Assembly: GCA_050944455.1 (NCBI GenBank)
Contig: JBMNRC010000009.1
Location: 1 to 64,000 of the forward strand
Length of the DNA stretch: 64,000 nt
From: Anthropogastromicrobium sp050944455
GTDB lineage: Bacteria; Bacillota; Clostridia; Lachnospirales; Lachnospiraceae
Direction of reading: 5' to 3'
In this document: positions 18,101 through 24,975 of the stretch, piece by piece
Numbering within the stretch: position 1 is the stretch's first letter
Layout of the letters: every line of letters begins with the position of its first letter
Position numbers and translations under genes: made by a program
Notes under the pieces: model-generated
Told to the model about the DNA's origin: nothing
Database searches by the model: none
Seen by the model: the letters and a program-made list of their open reading frames with translations, nothing else

Positions 18101-19645
18101 GAAGTAGTTGAACAGCAGCTGGTGCTCCCTGGACAGGACCGCCAGCGGGACGTCGTGCCCCATGGACTTGGTCGGCTCGCTGCCGTTCTCCGCCATCGGG
18201 AGGATCGCGTCCTTCACGTCCTCATACGTGTAGCCGAAAACTTTGTACAGCTTGTCCCGCATCTTCTGCGTGTGGACCGGGATCTTCTTGTTCGGGATCG
18301 GGAGGTCCCTCAGATAGAGCAGGTTGCGGTCCAGCCACTCGCCGTACGGCTGCCGGTGCGCGTAGGTATTTTTGCACTCGTCGTCGGAGATGATGCGCTT
18401 CTGCCGGGTATCCACCAGCAGGATTCTGCCCGGCTCCAGCCTGGACTTCTGTACGATGTGTTCCGGCGGAATATCCAGAACGCCGACTTCGGAGGCCAGG
18501 ATCAGGCGCCCGTCGTCGGTAATGTAATAGCGGGACGGGCGGAGGCCGTTGCGGTCCAGCGTGGCGCCGACGATGTCGCCGTCCGAGAACAGGATCGCTG
18601 CCGGGCCGTCCCAGGGCTCCATCATGGTCGCGTAATAGTGATAGAAGTCCTTCTTGTCCTCGCTCATGAACTTATTGTGTTTCCACGGCTCCGGAATCAG
18701 CGTCATGATCGCGAGCGGCAGGTCCATCCCGTTCATGTACAGGAACTCCAGGGTGTTGTCGAGCATCGCGGAGTCGGATCCCGTGCTCTGGATGACAGGA
18801 TAGATCTTGTCGATATCCTCCTCCAGATACGGGGACGTCATGGTCTCCTCGCGGGCGAGCATCCTGTCGATGTTGCCGCGGATGGTGTTGATCTCGCCGT
18901 TGTGCGCGATAAAGCGGTAGGGATGGGCGCGGTTCCAGGACGGCGTGGTGTTGGTCGAGAAGCGGGAGTGCACGATGGCGATCGCCGTCTCGTAGTCACG
19001 GCTCTGGAGGTCTTCGTAAAACTCCCTCAGCTGGCGCACCAGGAACATTCCCTTGTAGACGATCGTCCTGGAAGAGAGGGAGCAGATGTAGGTATCCTCG
19101 GAGGACTGTTCGAATTCCCGGCGCACGACGTACAGCCTGCGGTCGAAATCGATTCCCCTCGCGGTATCCGCCGGGCGCTCGATGAAGCACTGCATGATGT
19201 AAGGCATGCAGTCCAGGGCGGCCTTGCCGAGGATCCCGGGATGCACCGGAACCTCTCTCCAGCCCAGGAATTTCAGCCCGTTCTTCTCGGTGATCACCTG
19301 GAACATTCTCATCGCGAACGTGCGCTTAAGCTTGTCCTGCGGCAGGAAGAGCATGCCGATGCCGTAGTCCCTCTCGTCCTTCAGCTCAATTCCGCATCCG
19401 GCCGCGGCCGCCTTAAAGAACTTATGGCTGATCTGCGTGAGGATTCCTACGCCGTCGCCGACCTTTCCCGTGGCGTCCTTTCCGGCCCGGTGCTCCAGCT
19501 TTTCCACGATGCTGAGCGCGTCGTCCAGAACCTTGTAATCCTTGTGGCCGTCGATATTGACGATCGTGCCGATACCGCAGGAATCGTGCTCCTGCCCCAG
19601 CTGCGCGTAGTATTCTTTAAAGTTGATCTCTTTTTTCTTTTCCAT
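15101..19645 (-). CDS. gltB: Glutamate synthase large subunit
   Basis: 1514 aa, normal. Converts glutamine plus 2-oxoglutarate to two glutamates. A propeptide of about 22 residues precedes the nucleophile Cys in DSCGIGTIVNIDG, as in class II amidotransferases. The central domain, FMN-binding barrel (GEGGENPKRYG, KPGEGGNLPG, PPHHDIYSIEDLAQLI, GGTGAAPGSSIHNAGLPWELG), the 3Fe-4S cysteines (CMGCLMMRVCSQNTCPAGIATQ is cysteine-rich) and the C-terminal GXGXG beta-helix (GGEVHIKVSSTDR, GLSGGKLVV) are all recognisable. Start at 19645 with GGAG 7 nt upstream. The 214-bp gap to glnN shows no clear hexaloop leader, so it may be read from glnN. Confidence 0.97.
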   Translation of the reverse strand: MEKKKEINFKEYYAQLGQEHDSCGIGTIVNIDGHKDYKVLDDALSIVEKLEHRAGKDATGKVGDGVGILTQISHKFFKAAAAGCGIELKDERDYGIGMLFLPQDKLKRTFAMRMFQVITEKNGLKFLGWREVPVHPGILGKAALDCMPYIMQCFIERPADTARGIDFDRRLYVVRREFEQSSEDTYICSLSSRTIVYKGMFLVRQLREFYEDLQSRDYETAIAIVHSRFSTNTTPSWNRAHPYRFIAHNGEINTIRGNIDRMLAREETMTSPYLEEDIDKIYPVIQSTGSDSAMLDNTLEFLYMNGMDLPLAIMTLIPEPWKHNKFMSEDKKDFYHYYATMMEPWDGPAAILFSDGDIVGATLDRNGLRPSRYYITDDGRLILASEVGVLDIPPEHIVQKSRLEPGRILLVDTRQKRIISDDECKNTYAHRQPYGEWLDRNLLYLRDLPIPNKKIPVHTQKMRDKLYKVFGYTYEDVKDAILPMAENGSEPTKSMGHDVPLAVLSREHQLLFNYFKQQFAQVTNPPIDSLREKIVTDTTVYIGSDGDLLNEKSSNCSVLEANNPILTGVDLMKIKALDRPGFHTKTVSLLYYNNTSLERALDQLNITVDRVASEGYNIIILSDRGVDENHVPIPSLLAVSSVEQHLVQTKKRTAISLILESGEPRDVHQVATLLGFGARAINPYLAHECIAELIDLGILDKDYHTAIRDYNNALLNGVVKIAAKMGISTIQSYQSARIFEAIGISQDVIDKYFTGTVSRVGGIGIKEIQEGVTYRHDHAFDPLNLGVDTTLDSVGFHYLRSGENKEDHLYNPETIVNLQQAVQRGDYEQFRVYSDMVDDARRPHTLRGLLEFHSPNKPIPIEETESVESIMHRFKTGAMSYGSISQEAHETLAVAMNTIGGKSNTGEGGENPKRYGTIRNSAIKQVASGRFGVTSAYLNSAVEIQIKMAQGAKPGEGGNLPGRKVYPWIAETRYSTPGVSLISPPPHHDIYSIEDLAQLIYDLKNANRFARISVKLVSENGVGTIACGVAKAGAQVILISGYDGGTGAAPGSSIHNAGLPWELGIAEAHHRLLDNGLRDRVILETDGKLMTGRDVAIAALLGAEEYGFATAPLICMGCLMMRVCSQNTCPAGIATQNEVLRRRFAGKPEYVINFMKFVAQQLREIMAQMGFRTVEEMIGRTDCLRVREQQITGRSRLVDLSRLLNTKYAGAPDSHFVPSHVYDFHLEKTLDESVLLPRFEGALNAGKAVRGGEVHIKVSSTDRAFGSILGSEITRKFGSSLPDDTFVVNAEGGGGQSFGAFIPNGLTLRLSGDANDGFGKGLSGGKLVVTPPKGSRFKASENIIVGNVALYGATSGKCYVCGVAGERFCVRNSGAIAVAEGCGDHGLEYMTGGRAVILGPTGKNFAAGMSGGIAYVLDMDHTLYRRMNKDMVMLEELTEKYDIRELKDILTDYVAETDSELGREVLDHFSDYIPYFKKIMPNDYQKMLAAISRYEEQGVAHNNAVLEAFREVTA

Positions 19646-19859
19646 GGCAGTGCTCCGCATAAAGATGGCAAAACCTGGCAAATGCGGCAACGGAGGAGAC
19701 GGTTCCGTTAATCCGCAAATACCAGGCTGTGCGTGGATATATGTATAAGCAATTTTTCCGGCTGCGGAGCCGCTCCTGTTCTGGCAGGAACGGGGCTGCC
19801 GCCGTAGATCCGGCATGTGTTCCAGCTCATCTGCCGGACCGGATTGCGTTATACCGGAT

Positions 19860-21965
19860 TTATCTCAGCGCGAAGAGAAGCTCACCGTAAGTCGGATACG
19901 GAAGGTATCCGTCCGGAATGATCGCTTCGGCCGAATCTACGCTGGCGCGGAGCTCATCCATATCGGTAAGGATCGTATCGTGGTAGTAGGTCGCGGCACT
20001 CAGGGCGTCCGTCTCTTTTTCCGCCTGCTTCGTGTCCGCTTCCAGTTTCTCGAGAGCAACTGCCATCTTTTCTGAAGTGTTCTCCAGCGTCGAAAGGATC
20101 TGCCGCTCGTAAGTGCACTTCATTTCCGGCATGAACTGCTTTTTCTTGATCACCTCATCGGTGATGTCCTTCATATATTTGACCAGGCCGTTGGTGAAAT
20201 CCTTGCGGACCATCTCCTGCATGGTCAGCGATTCGATATGGATCGTCTTGGAATAATTCTCGAGGAAGATCTCATATCTGGAGTAGAGCTCTTCCTTTGT
20301 GAATACCTTGTGTTTGCCGAACAGTTTAATGCTCTTCTCGGAGATCAGCCTCGGCATCGCTTCCGGCAGGGACTTAAGGTTGTCAAGGCCTCTTCTCTCC
20401 GCTTCGGCGACCCACTCATCCGTGTAGCCGTTTCCGTTGAAGAGAACCCGCTTATGCTTGGTGAGCATCTCTCTGAGAAGCTTCGAAATTTCATTGTCCA
20501 GCTGGTCTTTCGGGACATCCTTCAGCCTGTCATACATGCGGGAGAGTTCCTCGGCGACCGCCGTGTTGAGGACGATGCTGGGATCCGCGCAGGAAAGGGA
20601 GGAACCCGGCATTCTGAACTCGAACTTGGTGCCGGTGAACGCGAACGGCGAAGTGCGGTTGCGGTCCGTCGTATCTTTGGTGATGTGCGGCAGCACCTGC
20701 GGCCCGAGGCCCATCTGCTGTTTTCCTTCGGAGACGAACGGGGTGCCGTCCTCAATGGACTTGAGGACACCCTCCAGCTCCTCGCCGACGAAAATCGAGA
20801 TGATGGCGGGCGGCGCCTCGTTGGCTCCCAGACGGTGATCGTTTCCGGCTGTGGCCACGGAAACGCGGAGCAGATCCGCGTACTCATCCACAGCGGCGAT
20901 GATCGCCACGAGGAACACAATGAACACCTTGTTGTCCGCCGGATTCTTTCCCGGGTTGAGAAGGTTCACGCCGGTGTTGGTGGAAAGCGACCAGTTGTTG
21001 TGCTTGCCGGATCCGTTCACGCCTTCAAAGGGCTTTTCATGAAGCAGGCAGGCGAGATGATGCCTGTCGGCTACCCTCTTCATCACTTCCATCGTGAGCT
21101 GGTTGTGGTCGACGGCGATGTTCGCCTTCTCGTAAACCGGCGCCAGTTCATGCTGGGAAGGAGCGACCTCATTGTGCTTGGTCTTGGCCGGGACGCCCAG
21201 CTTCCAGAGCTCCTCATCAAGGTCATGCATGAACTCGGATACCTTCGGCTTCAGAACGCCGAAGTAGTGATCCGCCATCTCCTGCCCCTTGGGAGCCGGA
21301 GCGCCGATCAGCGTCCGGCCGGTCAGCAGAAGGTCCTTTCTCTGCATGTACATGTCCTTGTCGATCAGGAAATATTCCTGTTCGGAACCGATCGTCGTGT
21401 TGACTCTGGTGACTTCGGGGTGGCCCAGCAGGTGAAGCAGCTTCACGGCTTCGTCGCTCAGCGCGTCGATGGAGCTTAAAAGCGGGGTCTTCTTGTCGAG
21501 GGCCTGGCCGCCGTAGGAGATGAACGCGGTGGGGATGTAAAGGGTTCCGTCTTTCACGAACGCCGGGGACGAAGGATCCCACGCCGTATATCCGCGGGCC
21601 TCGAAGGTGGCCCTCAGGCCGCCGGACGGAAAACTCGAGGCGTCAGGCTCGCCCATGACGAGCTCCTTGCCGGAGAATTCCATGATCACGCTTCCATCCT
21701 CCTGCGGAGCGATGAAGCTGTCGTGCTTTTCGGCGGTCAGCCCGGTCATCGGCTGGAACCAGTGTGTATAATGAGTCGCACCGAGTGCGATTGCCCACTC
21801 CTTCATGGCCGCCGCGACGGAATTCGCGACGTCCAGTTCCAGGTGCGTGCCGTCCTCGATGCATTTGTGAACTGCCTTGTAGACATCTTTCGGCAGGCGT
21901 TCGTGCATGACTCTGTCGTTGAAGACATAGCTGCCGAATTCTTCGGGAATTGATTTGACTGCCAT
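19860..21965 (-). CDS. glnN: Glutamine synthetase, type III
   Basis: 701 aa, the usual size of the GSIII family (larger than GSI). Same reaction as GlnA but a distinct oligomer type found in Bacteroidetes and Clostridia. Family motifs seen: FQPMTGLTAEKHDSF, SGKELVMGEPDASSFPSGG, KHNEVAPSQHELAPVYE, GVNGSGKHNNWS and NGYTDEW. A helical C-terminal tail is also typical. ATG at 21965 follows AGGAGAGGAG. It has its own consensus promoter and a leader terminator overlapped by an ANTAR-type hairpin. Upstream of gltB-gltD on the same strand and divergent from asnB. Confidence 0.96.
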   Translation of the reverse strand: MAVKSIPEEFGSYVFNDRVMHERLPKDVYKAVHKCIEDGTHLELDVANSVAAAMKEWAIALGATHYTHWFQPMTGLTAEKHDSFIAPQEDGSVIMEFSGKELVMGEPDASSFPSGGLRATFEARGYTAWDPSSPAFVKDGTLYIPTAFISYGGQALDKKTPLLSSIDALSDEAVKLLHLLGHPEVTRVNTTIGSEQEYFLIDKDMYMQRKDLLLTGRTLIGAPAPKGQEMADHYFGVLKPKVSEFMHDLDEELWKLGVPAKTKHNEVAPSQHELAPVYEKANIAVDHNQLTMEVMKRVADRHHLACLLHEKPFEGVNGSGKHNNWSLSTNTGVNLLNPGKNPADNKVFIVFLVAIIAAVDEYADLLRVSVATAGNDHRLGANEAPPAIISIFVGEELEGVLKSIEDGTPFVSEGKQQMGLGPQVLPHITKDTTDRNRTSPFAFTGTKFEFRMPGSSLSCADPSIVLNTAVAEELSRMYDRLKDVPKDQLDNEISKLLREMLTKHKRVLFNGNGYTDEWVAEAERRGLDNLKSLPEAMPRLISEKSIKLFGKHKVFTKEELYSRYEIFLENYSKTIHIESLTMQEMVRKDFTNGLVKYMKDITDEVIKKKQFMPEMKCTYERQILSTLENTSEKMAVALEKLEADTKQAEKETDALSAATYYHDTILTDMDELRASVDSAEAIIPDGYLPYPTYGELLFALR

Positions 21966-22082
21966 ACTTCGTCTCCTCTCCTAAAATGAAGCTGGACGAT
22001 CCCATCACTGCCGGCTGCTGGCTGCCGGAGCCTTTGGACCGCCGAAAAACATTGCCTCCGGGAAGAAGTCCCGGAAAAGCGA

Positions 22083-22127
22083 AAAGGCGCTTGCACAGAG
22101 TTAGTTTCTGCCAAGCGCCTTTGCTTA
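22083..22127 (-). promoter_or_regulatory. ANTAR-type hexaloop hairpin overlapping leader terminator of glnN
   Basis: Terminator: 11-bp inverted repeat, 22122-22112 with 22093-22083, followed on the minus strand by TTTTCGCTTTT. Competing hairpin 22127-22112: stem UAAGC/GCUUG (one G-U pair) closing the six-base loop AAAGGC. The hairpin begins only 7 nt after the -10 box, so it must form at the extreme 5' end of the RNA. The loop is identical to that of the amt leader while the stem is different but still paired. Confidence 0.75.
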
Positions 22128-22134
22128 TGCCGTC

Positions 22135-22162
22135 ATTATAGCCGATTCACCGGCTCTGTCAA
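22135..22162 (-). promoter_or_regulatory. Consensus sigma-A promoter of glnN
   Basis: Minus strand TTGACA (22162-22157), 16-bp spacer, TATAAT (22140-22135): both hexamers match consensus exactly. Such a strong promoter fits control by premature termination and not by activation. The spacer itself holds a second possible hexaloop hairpin (AGCCG/CGGCT) that would not be transcribed from this start. Confidence 0.85.
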
Positions 22163-22197
22163 GAACTTTTTTTCCGGAACCGATTCCGATTTTTTCC

Positions 22198-22249
22198 GAT
22201 TTCCCGTTCTGATTTCCAGTCCTGATTTCCCGCCCTGATTTCCCGTTTC
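22198..22249. repeat. 13-bp tandem repeat, four copies
   Basis: Four head-to-tail units of exactly 13 bp beginning GATTTCC(C/A)G, at 22198, 22211, 22224 and 22237, between the divergent glnN and asnB promoters. Confidence 0.85.
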
Positions 22250-22292
22250 CTCCCGGTGATCTTCATAATCTTCCGCCTCCGCAAAATCCCGC

Positions 22293-22321
22293 TTGACATT
22301 TGCCGGGAAGGAAACGATAAT
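22293..22321 (+). promoter_or_regulatory. Promoter of asnB
   Basis: TTGACA (22293-22298), 17-bp spacer, GATAAT (22316-22321). Start near 22328, directly before the hexaloop hairpin. Confidence 0.75.
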
Positions 22322-22332
22322 GGCACTAATCA

Positions 22333-22390
22333 GACGACAAAGACGTCGTTTCAGCCGGGATTCCAGGCCCGGCTGAAACGGCGTCTTTTT
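22333..22390 (+). promoter_or_regulatory. ANTAR-type hexaloop hairpin overlapping leader terminator of asnB
   Basis: Terminator: 21-bp arms 22339-22359 and 22368-22388 with one mismatch, followed by TTTTT. Competing hairpin 22333-22350: stem GACGAC/GUCGUU (one G-U pair) closing the loop AAAGAC (A at 1, G at 4). As in amt and glnN, the loop plus 3' side of the small hairpin is the start of the terminator arm. About 95 nt of leader follow before the asnB start. Confidence 0.78.
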
Positions 22391-22483
22391 GCATTCCGCG
22401 AAAAATCCGCGGGACATGCGGCAGAAGCCGCACCTGCGGAATCCGATGCGGGAAATCAGGCTGAAGGAGACGAGGTATCGCTT

Positions 22484-24070
22484 ATGTGTTCTATTTTAGG
22501 GTATTGCGGCACGCAGATGTCTGAGGGCGCCTTCCGGGAAGCTCTCTCAAAAACCATATCCCGCGGTCCGGACATGTCCCGGGTGATCAATACGGGAAAC
22601 GGATGGCTCGGGTTCAACCGGCTCTCCATCATGGGGCTGACCGAAGCCGGGATGCAGCCGTTTGAGCTGAACGGGAACTACGTCGTCTGCAACGGGGAGC
22701 TCTACGGATTCCGTCCGATGAAGGAGGAACTCGAGGCAAAAGGCTATACCTTCAGAAGCGATTCCGACTGCGAAATCATTCTTCCGCTGTATGAGCAGTA
22801 CGGTCTTTCTCTGTTCAGCATGCTGGACGCCGAATTCGCGATGATCATCTACGACGCGAAAAAGAACCAGTACATCGCCGCCCGCGATCCGATCGGGATC
22901 CGTCCTCTGTATTATGGAAAGGACAGCCGCGGCGTGATGATGTTCTCCTCCGAGCCGAAGAACCTCGTGGGACTCTGCAGCCGCATCATGCCGTTCCCGC
23001 CGGGATACTACTACGCCGACGGAAAGTTCACGCAGTACCGCGACATCACCAGAGTGGACGCTGTCTCCCGCGACGACCTCGAAACTGCCTGCCGGAAAAT
23101 CCACGACAAGCTGACCGCCGGCATTCTCAAGCGCCTGGATTCCGACGCCCCCTGCGGCTTCCTGCTGTCAGGCGGCCTGGATTCCTCCCTGGTGTGCGGC
23201 GTCGCCGCGAAAGCGCTGGACAAGCCTCTGGAAACTTTCTCCATCGGCATGGACCTGGACGCCATCGACCTGAAATACGCCCGCGAAGTCGCTCAGTTCA
23301 TCGGCAGCAATCACCACGAGGTCATCATGACCCGCGACGACGTCATCGCCGCTCTGGAACCCGTGATCTACGCCCTCGGTACCTACGATATCACGACCAT
23401 CCGCGCTTCCATTGGCATGTACCTGTGCTGCAAGTGGATCCACAAGCACACGGACGTGCGCGTGCTGCTCACCGGCGAAATCTCGGACGAGCTGTTCGGC
23501 TACAAGTACACCGATTTCGCGCCCAGCCCCGAGGAATTCCAGAAAGAAGCGGTCAAGAGAATCTCCGAGATCCACCAGTACGACGTCCTGCGCGCGGACC
23601 GCTGCATCAGCGTCAATTCGCTGGAAGCCCGCGTTCCGTTCGGCGATCTGGATTTCGTGCAGTATGTGATGAGCATCGACCCGGATATGAAGATGAACCA
23701 CTACGGCATCGGGAAATACCTGCCCCGCCACGCCTTTGAAAAGGACAACGTCATCCCGCACGACATCCTGATGCGCCAGAAAGCCGCTTTCTCCGACGCC
23801 GTCGGCCACTCCATGAGGGACGACCTGATGGACTACGCGAACTCGCTGTACACCGACGAAGAGTACGAGGAAAAGCGGATGAAGTACACGCACGCGCGGC
23901 CCTTCACCAAGGAATCGCTGCTGTACCGCGAGATTTTCGAGAAATACTATCCGGGACAGAGCCAGATGGTCGTCGACTTCTGGATGCCGAACAAGACATG
24001 GGACGGCCTGCAGAACGTCAACGATCCTTCCGCGAGGGTGCTCTCCAACTACGGGGCGAGCGGAGTTTAA
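22484..24070 (+). CDS. asnB: Asparagine synthetase (glutamine-hydrolysing)
   Basis: 528 aa. Makes asparagine from aspartate, ATP and glutamine. Start at 22484 places Cys2 (MCSILGYCG) as the class II amidotransferase nucleophile after Met removal; the frame is open upstream only through the leader. Motifs: CNGELYGFR, ARDPIGIRPLYYG, and the synthetase PP-loop LLSGGLDSSLV near residue 230. AAGGAG at 22463 and GAGG at 22472 lie upstream. Divergent from glnN, under its own promoter and ANTAR-type leader, so asparagine is made when that switch is open. Confidence 0.95.
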   Translation: MCSILGYCGTQMSEGAFREALSKTISRGPDMSRVINTGNGWLGFNRLSIMGLTEAGMQPFELNGNYVVCNGELYGFRPMKEELEAKGYTFRSDSDCEIILPLYEQYGLSLFSMLDAEFAMIIYDAKKNQYIAARDPIGIRPLYYGKDSRGVMMFSSEPKNLVGLCSRIMPFPPGYYYADGKFTQYRDITRVDAVSRDDLETACRKIHDKLTAGILKRLDSDAPCGFLLSGGLDSSLVCGVAAKALDKPLETFSIGMDLDAIDLKYAREVAQFIGSNHHEVIMTRDDVIAALEPVIYALGTYDITTIRASIGMYLCCKWIHKHTDVRVLLTGEISDELFGYKYTDFAPSPEEFQKEAVKRISEIHQYDVLRADRCISVNSLEARVPFGDLDFVQYVMSIDPDMKMNHYGIGKYLPRHAFEKDNVIPHDILMRQKAAFSDAVGHSMRDDLMDYANSLYTDEEYEEKRMKYTHARPFTKESLLYREIFEKYYPGQSQMVVDFWMPNKTWDGLQNVNDPSARVLSNYGASGV

Positions 24071-24145
24071 CCGCCCTGTGAAGCTTCATCTGAAGCATAC
24101 CCGATACCGTTTATCTTCTTAGAAAATTTACGAATCCGCAGTCAG

Positions 24146-24192
24146 AAAAAGCCGCCGCTCAATGTACCTGATGTACAAAGAGCGGCAGCTTT
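24146..24192 (+). terminator. Terminator of asnB
   Basis: GCCGCTC/GAGCGGC stem within arms 24146-24160 and 24180-24192, with an inner GTAC/GTAC pair, 75 bp past the asnB stop. The arms are flanked by AAAAA and CTTTGG. The segment 24193-24381 contains two diverged copies of a GGCACAGC...TACAGCCGGC unit (near 24246 and 24324) and no gene. Confidence 0.65.
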
Positions 24193-24381
24193 GGTCAAAC
24201 ATACAATATTTCTCAACTCATTATATCCCTGGCAAATTTTCATGCCGGCACAGCTATCAGGGGAGATACAGCCGGCTCTTGCACATTCAGGTTTGGATGA
24301 AATGGAGGAACGGCTATGCAGGCAGGCACAGCCATCCTGGCAGGTACAGCCGGCCCCGATGTTCTGCCTGGCAATGTCCTG

Positions 24382-24699
24382 TCAATCCGGCTCATTCACG
24401 TGATCGCGTCCTACGCCGATAATCGTATGGACATGATCATCGGCCAGAGAATAGAAAATCTGCTTTCCGTCCCGCCGCGCCGCGGCCAGCTTTGCCGTCC
24501 GCAGGATTTTCAGCTGATGGGACACGGCTGAGGTGCTCATTCCCACTTCTTCGGCAATCTCATTGACTGATTTTTCCCCGTCATAAATGCTCAGCAGGAT
24601 TTTCAGCCTTGTGGCGTCCCCGAAAACCTTGAACAGTTCCGCAAGGTCGGAGATCTCTTCATCATCCGGTATCCGGTGTTTTTTACTGGTTTCTTCCAT
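24382..24699 (-). CDS. ArsR/SmtB-family metal-responsive repressor
   Basis: 105 aa, typical length. Winged helix with LFKVFGDATRLKILLSI, NEIAEEVGMSTSAVSHQLKIL (recognition helix) and a beta-wing with RRDGKQIFYSL. The last helix carries a D-x-H...H-x-x-E pattern (DDHVH ... DHVNE), which matches the alpha-5 zinc site of SmtB/CzrA. The CxC alpha-3 site of CadC/ArsR is absent, so zinc (or Co) is the likeliest inducer. Encoded downstream of the P-type ATPase on the same strand. An operator-like palindrome lies upstream of the ATPase. Confidence 0.9.
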   Translation of the reverse strand: MEETSKKHRIPDDEEISDLAELFKVFGDATRLKILLSIYDGEKSVNEIAEEVGMSTSAVSHQLKILRTAKLAAARRDGKQIFYSLADDHVHTIIGVGRDHVNEPD

Positions 24700-24790
24700 C
24701 TTCTCCCGCCTGTTCCCTGAATTTCACTGACTGTTCCCACAGGCAAACCCGTGGGGTTTTGACGATCGATTGCAGTCTGCAAGCCGTGCA

Positions 24791-24931
24791 TCATTTTCGG
24801 ACTTTGGCAATACAAGTACTACATCCGTCGGCACGGCACTTCTCTCTGATATCCGGCTGCGGCAGCGCATCGACGCATGAATTGCTCCCGAATGTGCAGT
24901 ACCTTTGCCGAAGTTTCAGAATACAGAACAT
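24791..24931 (-). CDS. Possible small cysteine-rich protein
   Basis: A 46-codon frame on the minus strand between the ATPase and its repressor, with six cysteines including CRADGCSTC near the C-terminus, which could bind a metal. The ATG at 24931 has only a weak GAGG 11-12 nt upstream, and no homologue is known to me. The 277-bp gap between the two metal genes has no other candidate. Evidence is position and cysteine content only. Confidence 0.25.
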   Translation of the reverse strand: MFCILKLRQRYCTFGSNSCVDALPQPDIREKCRADGCSTCIAKVRK

Positions 24932-24975
24932 ATCGGGTATGCCTCATTTTCTCCCTGCAAAGGCACCGGATCAGG

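Noticed and set aside
14846..19711. A 1621-codon open frame on the plus strand
   Set aside because: It is exactly antisense to gltB, which has full family homology. Long antisense frames are expected in GC-rich genes with strong third-position bias; its residues are Arg/Val/Asp/His-rich with no domain.
19681..19720. ANTAR-type loop (ACCGTC with GGA/TCC stem) upstream of gltB
   Set aside because: Only a 3-bp stem, not next to a promoter, and no following T-run; likely chance.
22141..22156. Second hexaloop hairpin (AGCCG/CGGCT, loop GTGAAT) as a P1 element for glnN
   Set aside because: It lies in the promoter spacer and would not be in the RNA from the consensus start; its loop lacks A1 and G4.
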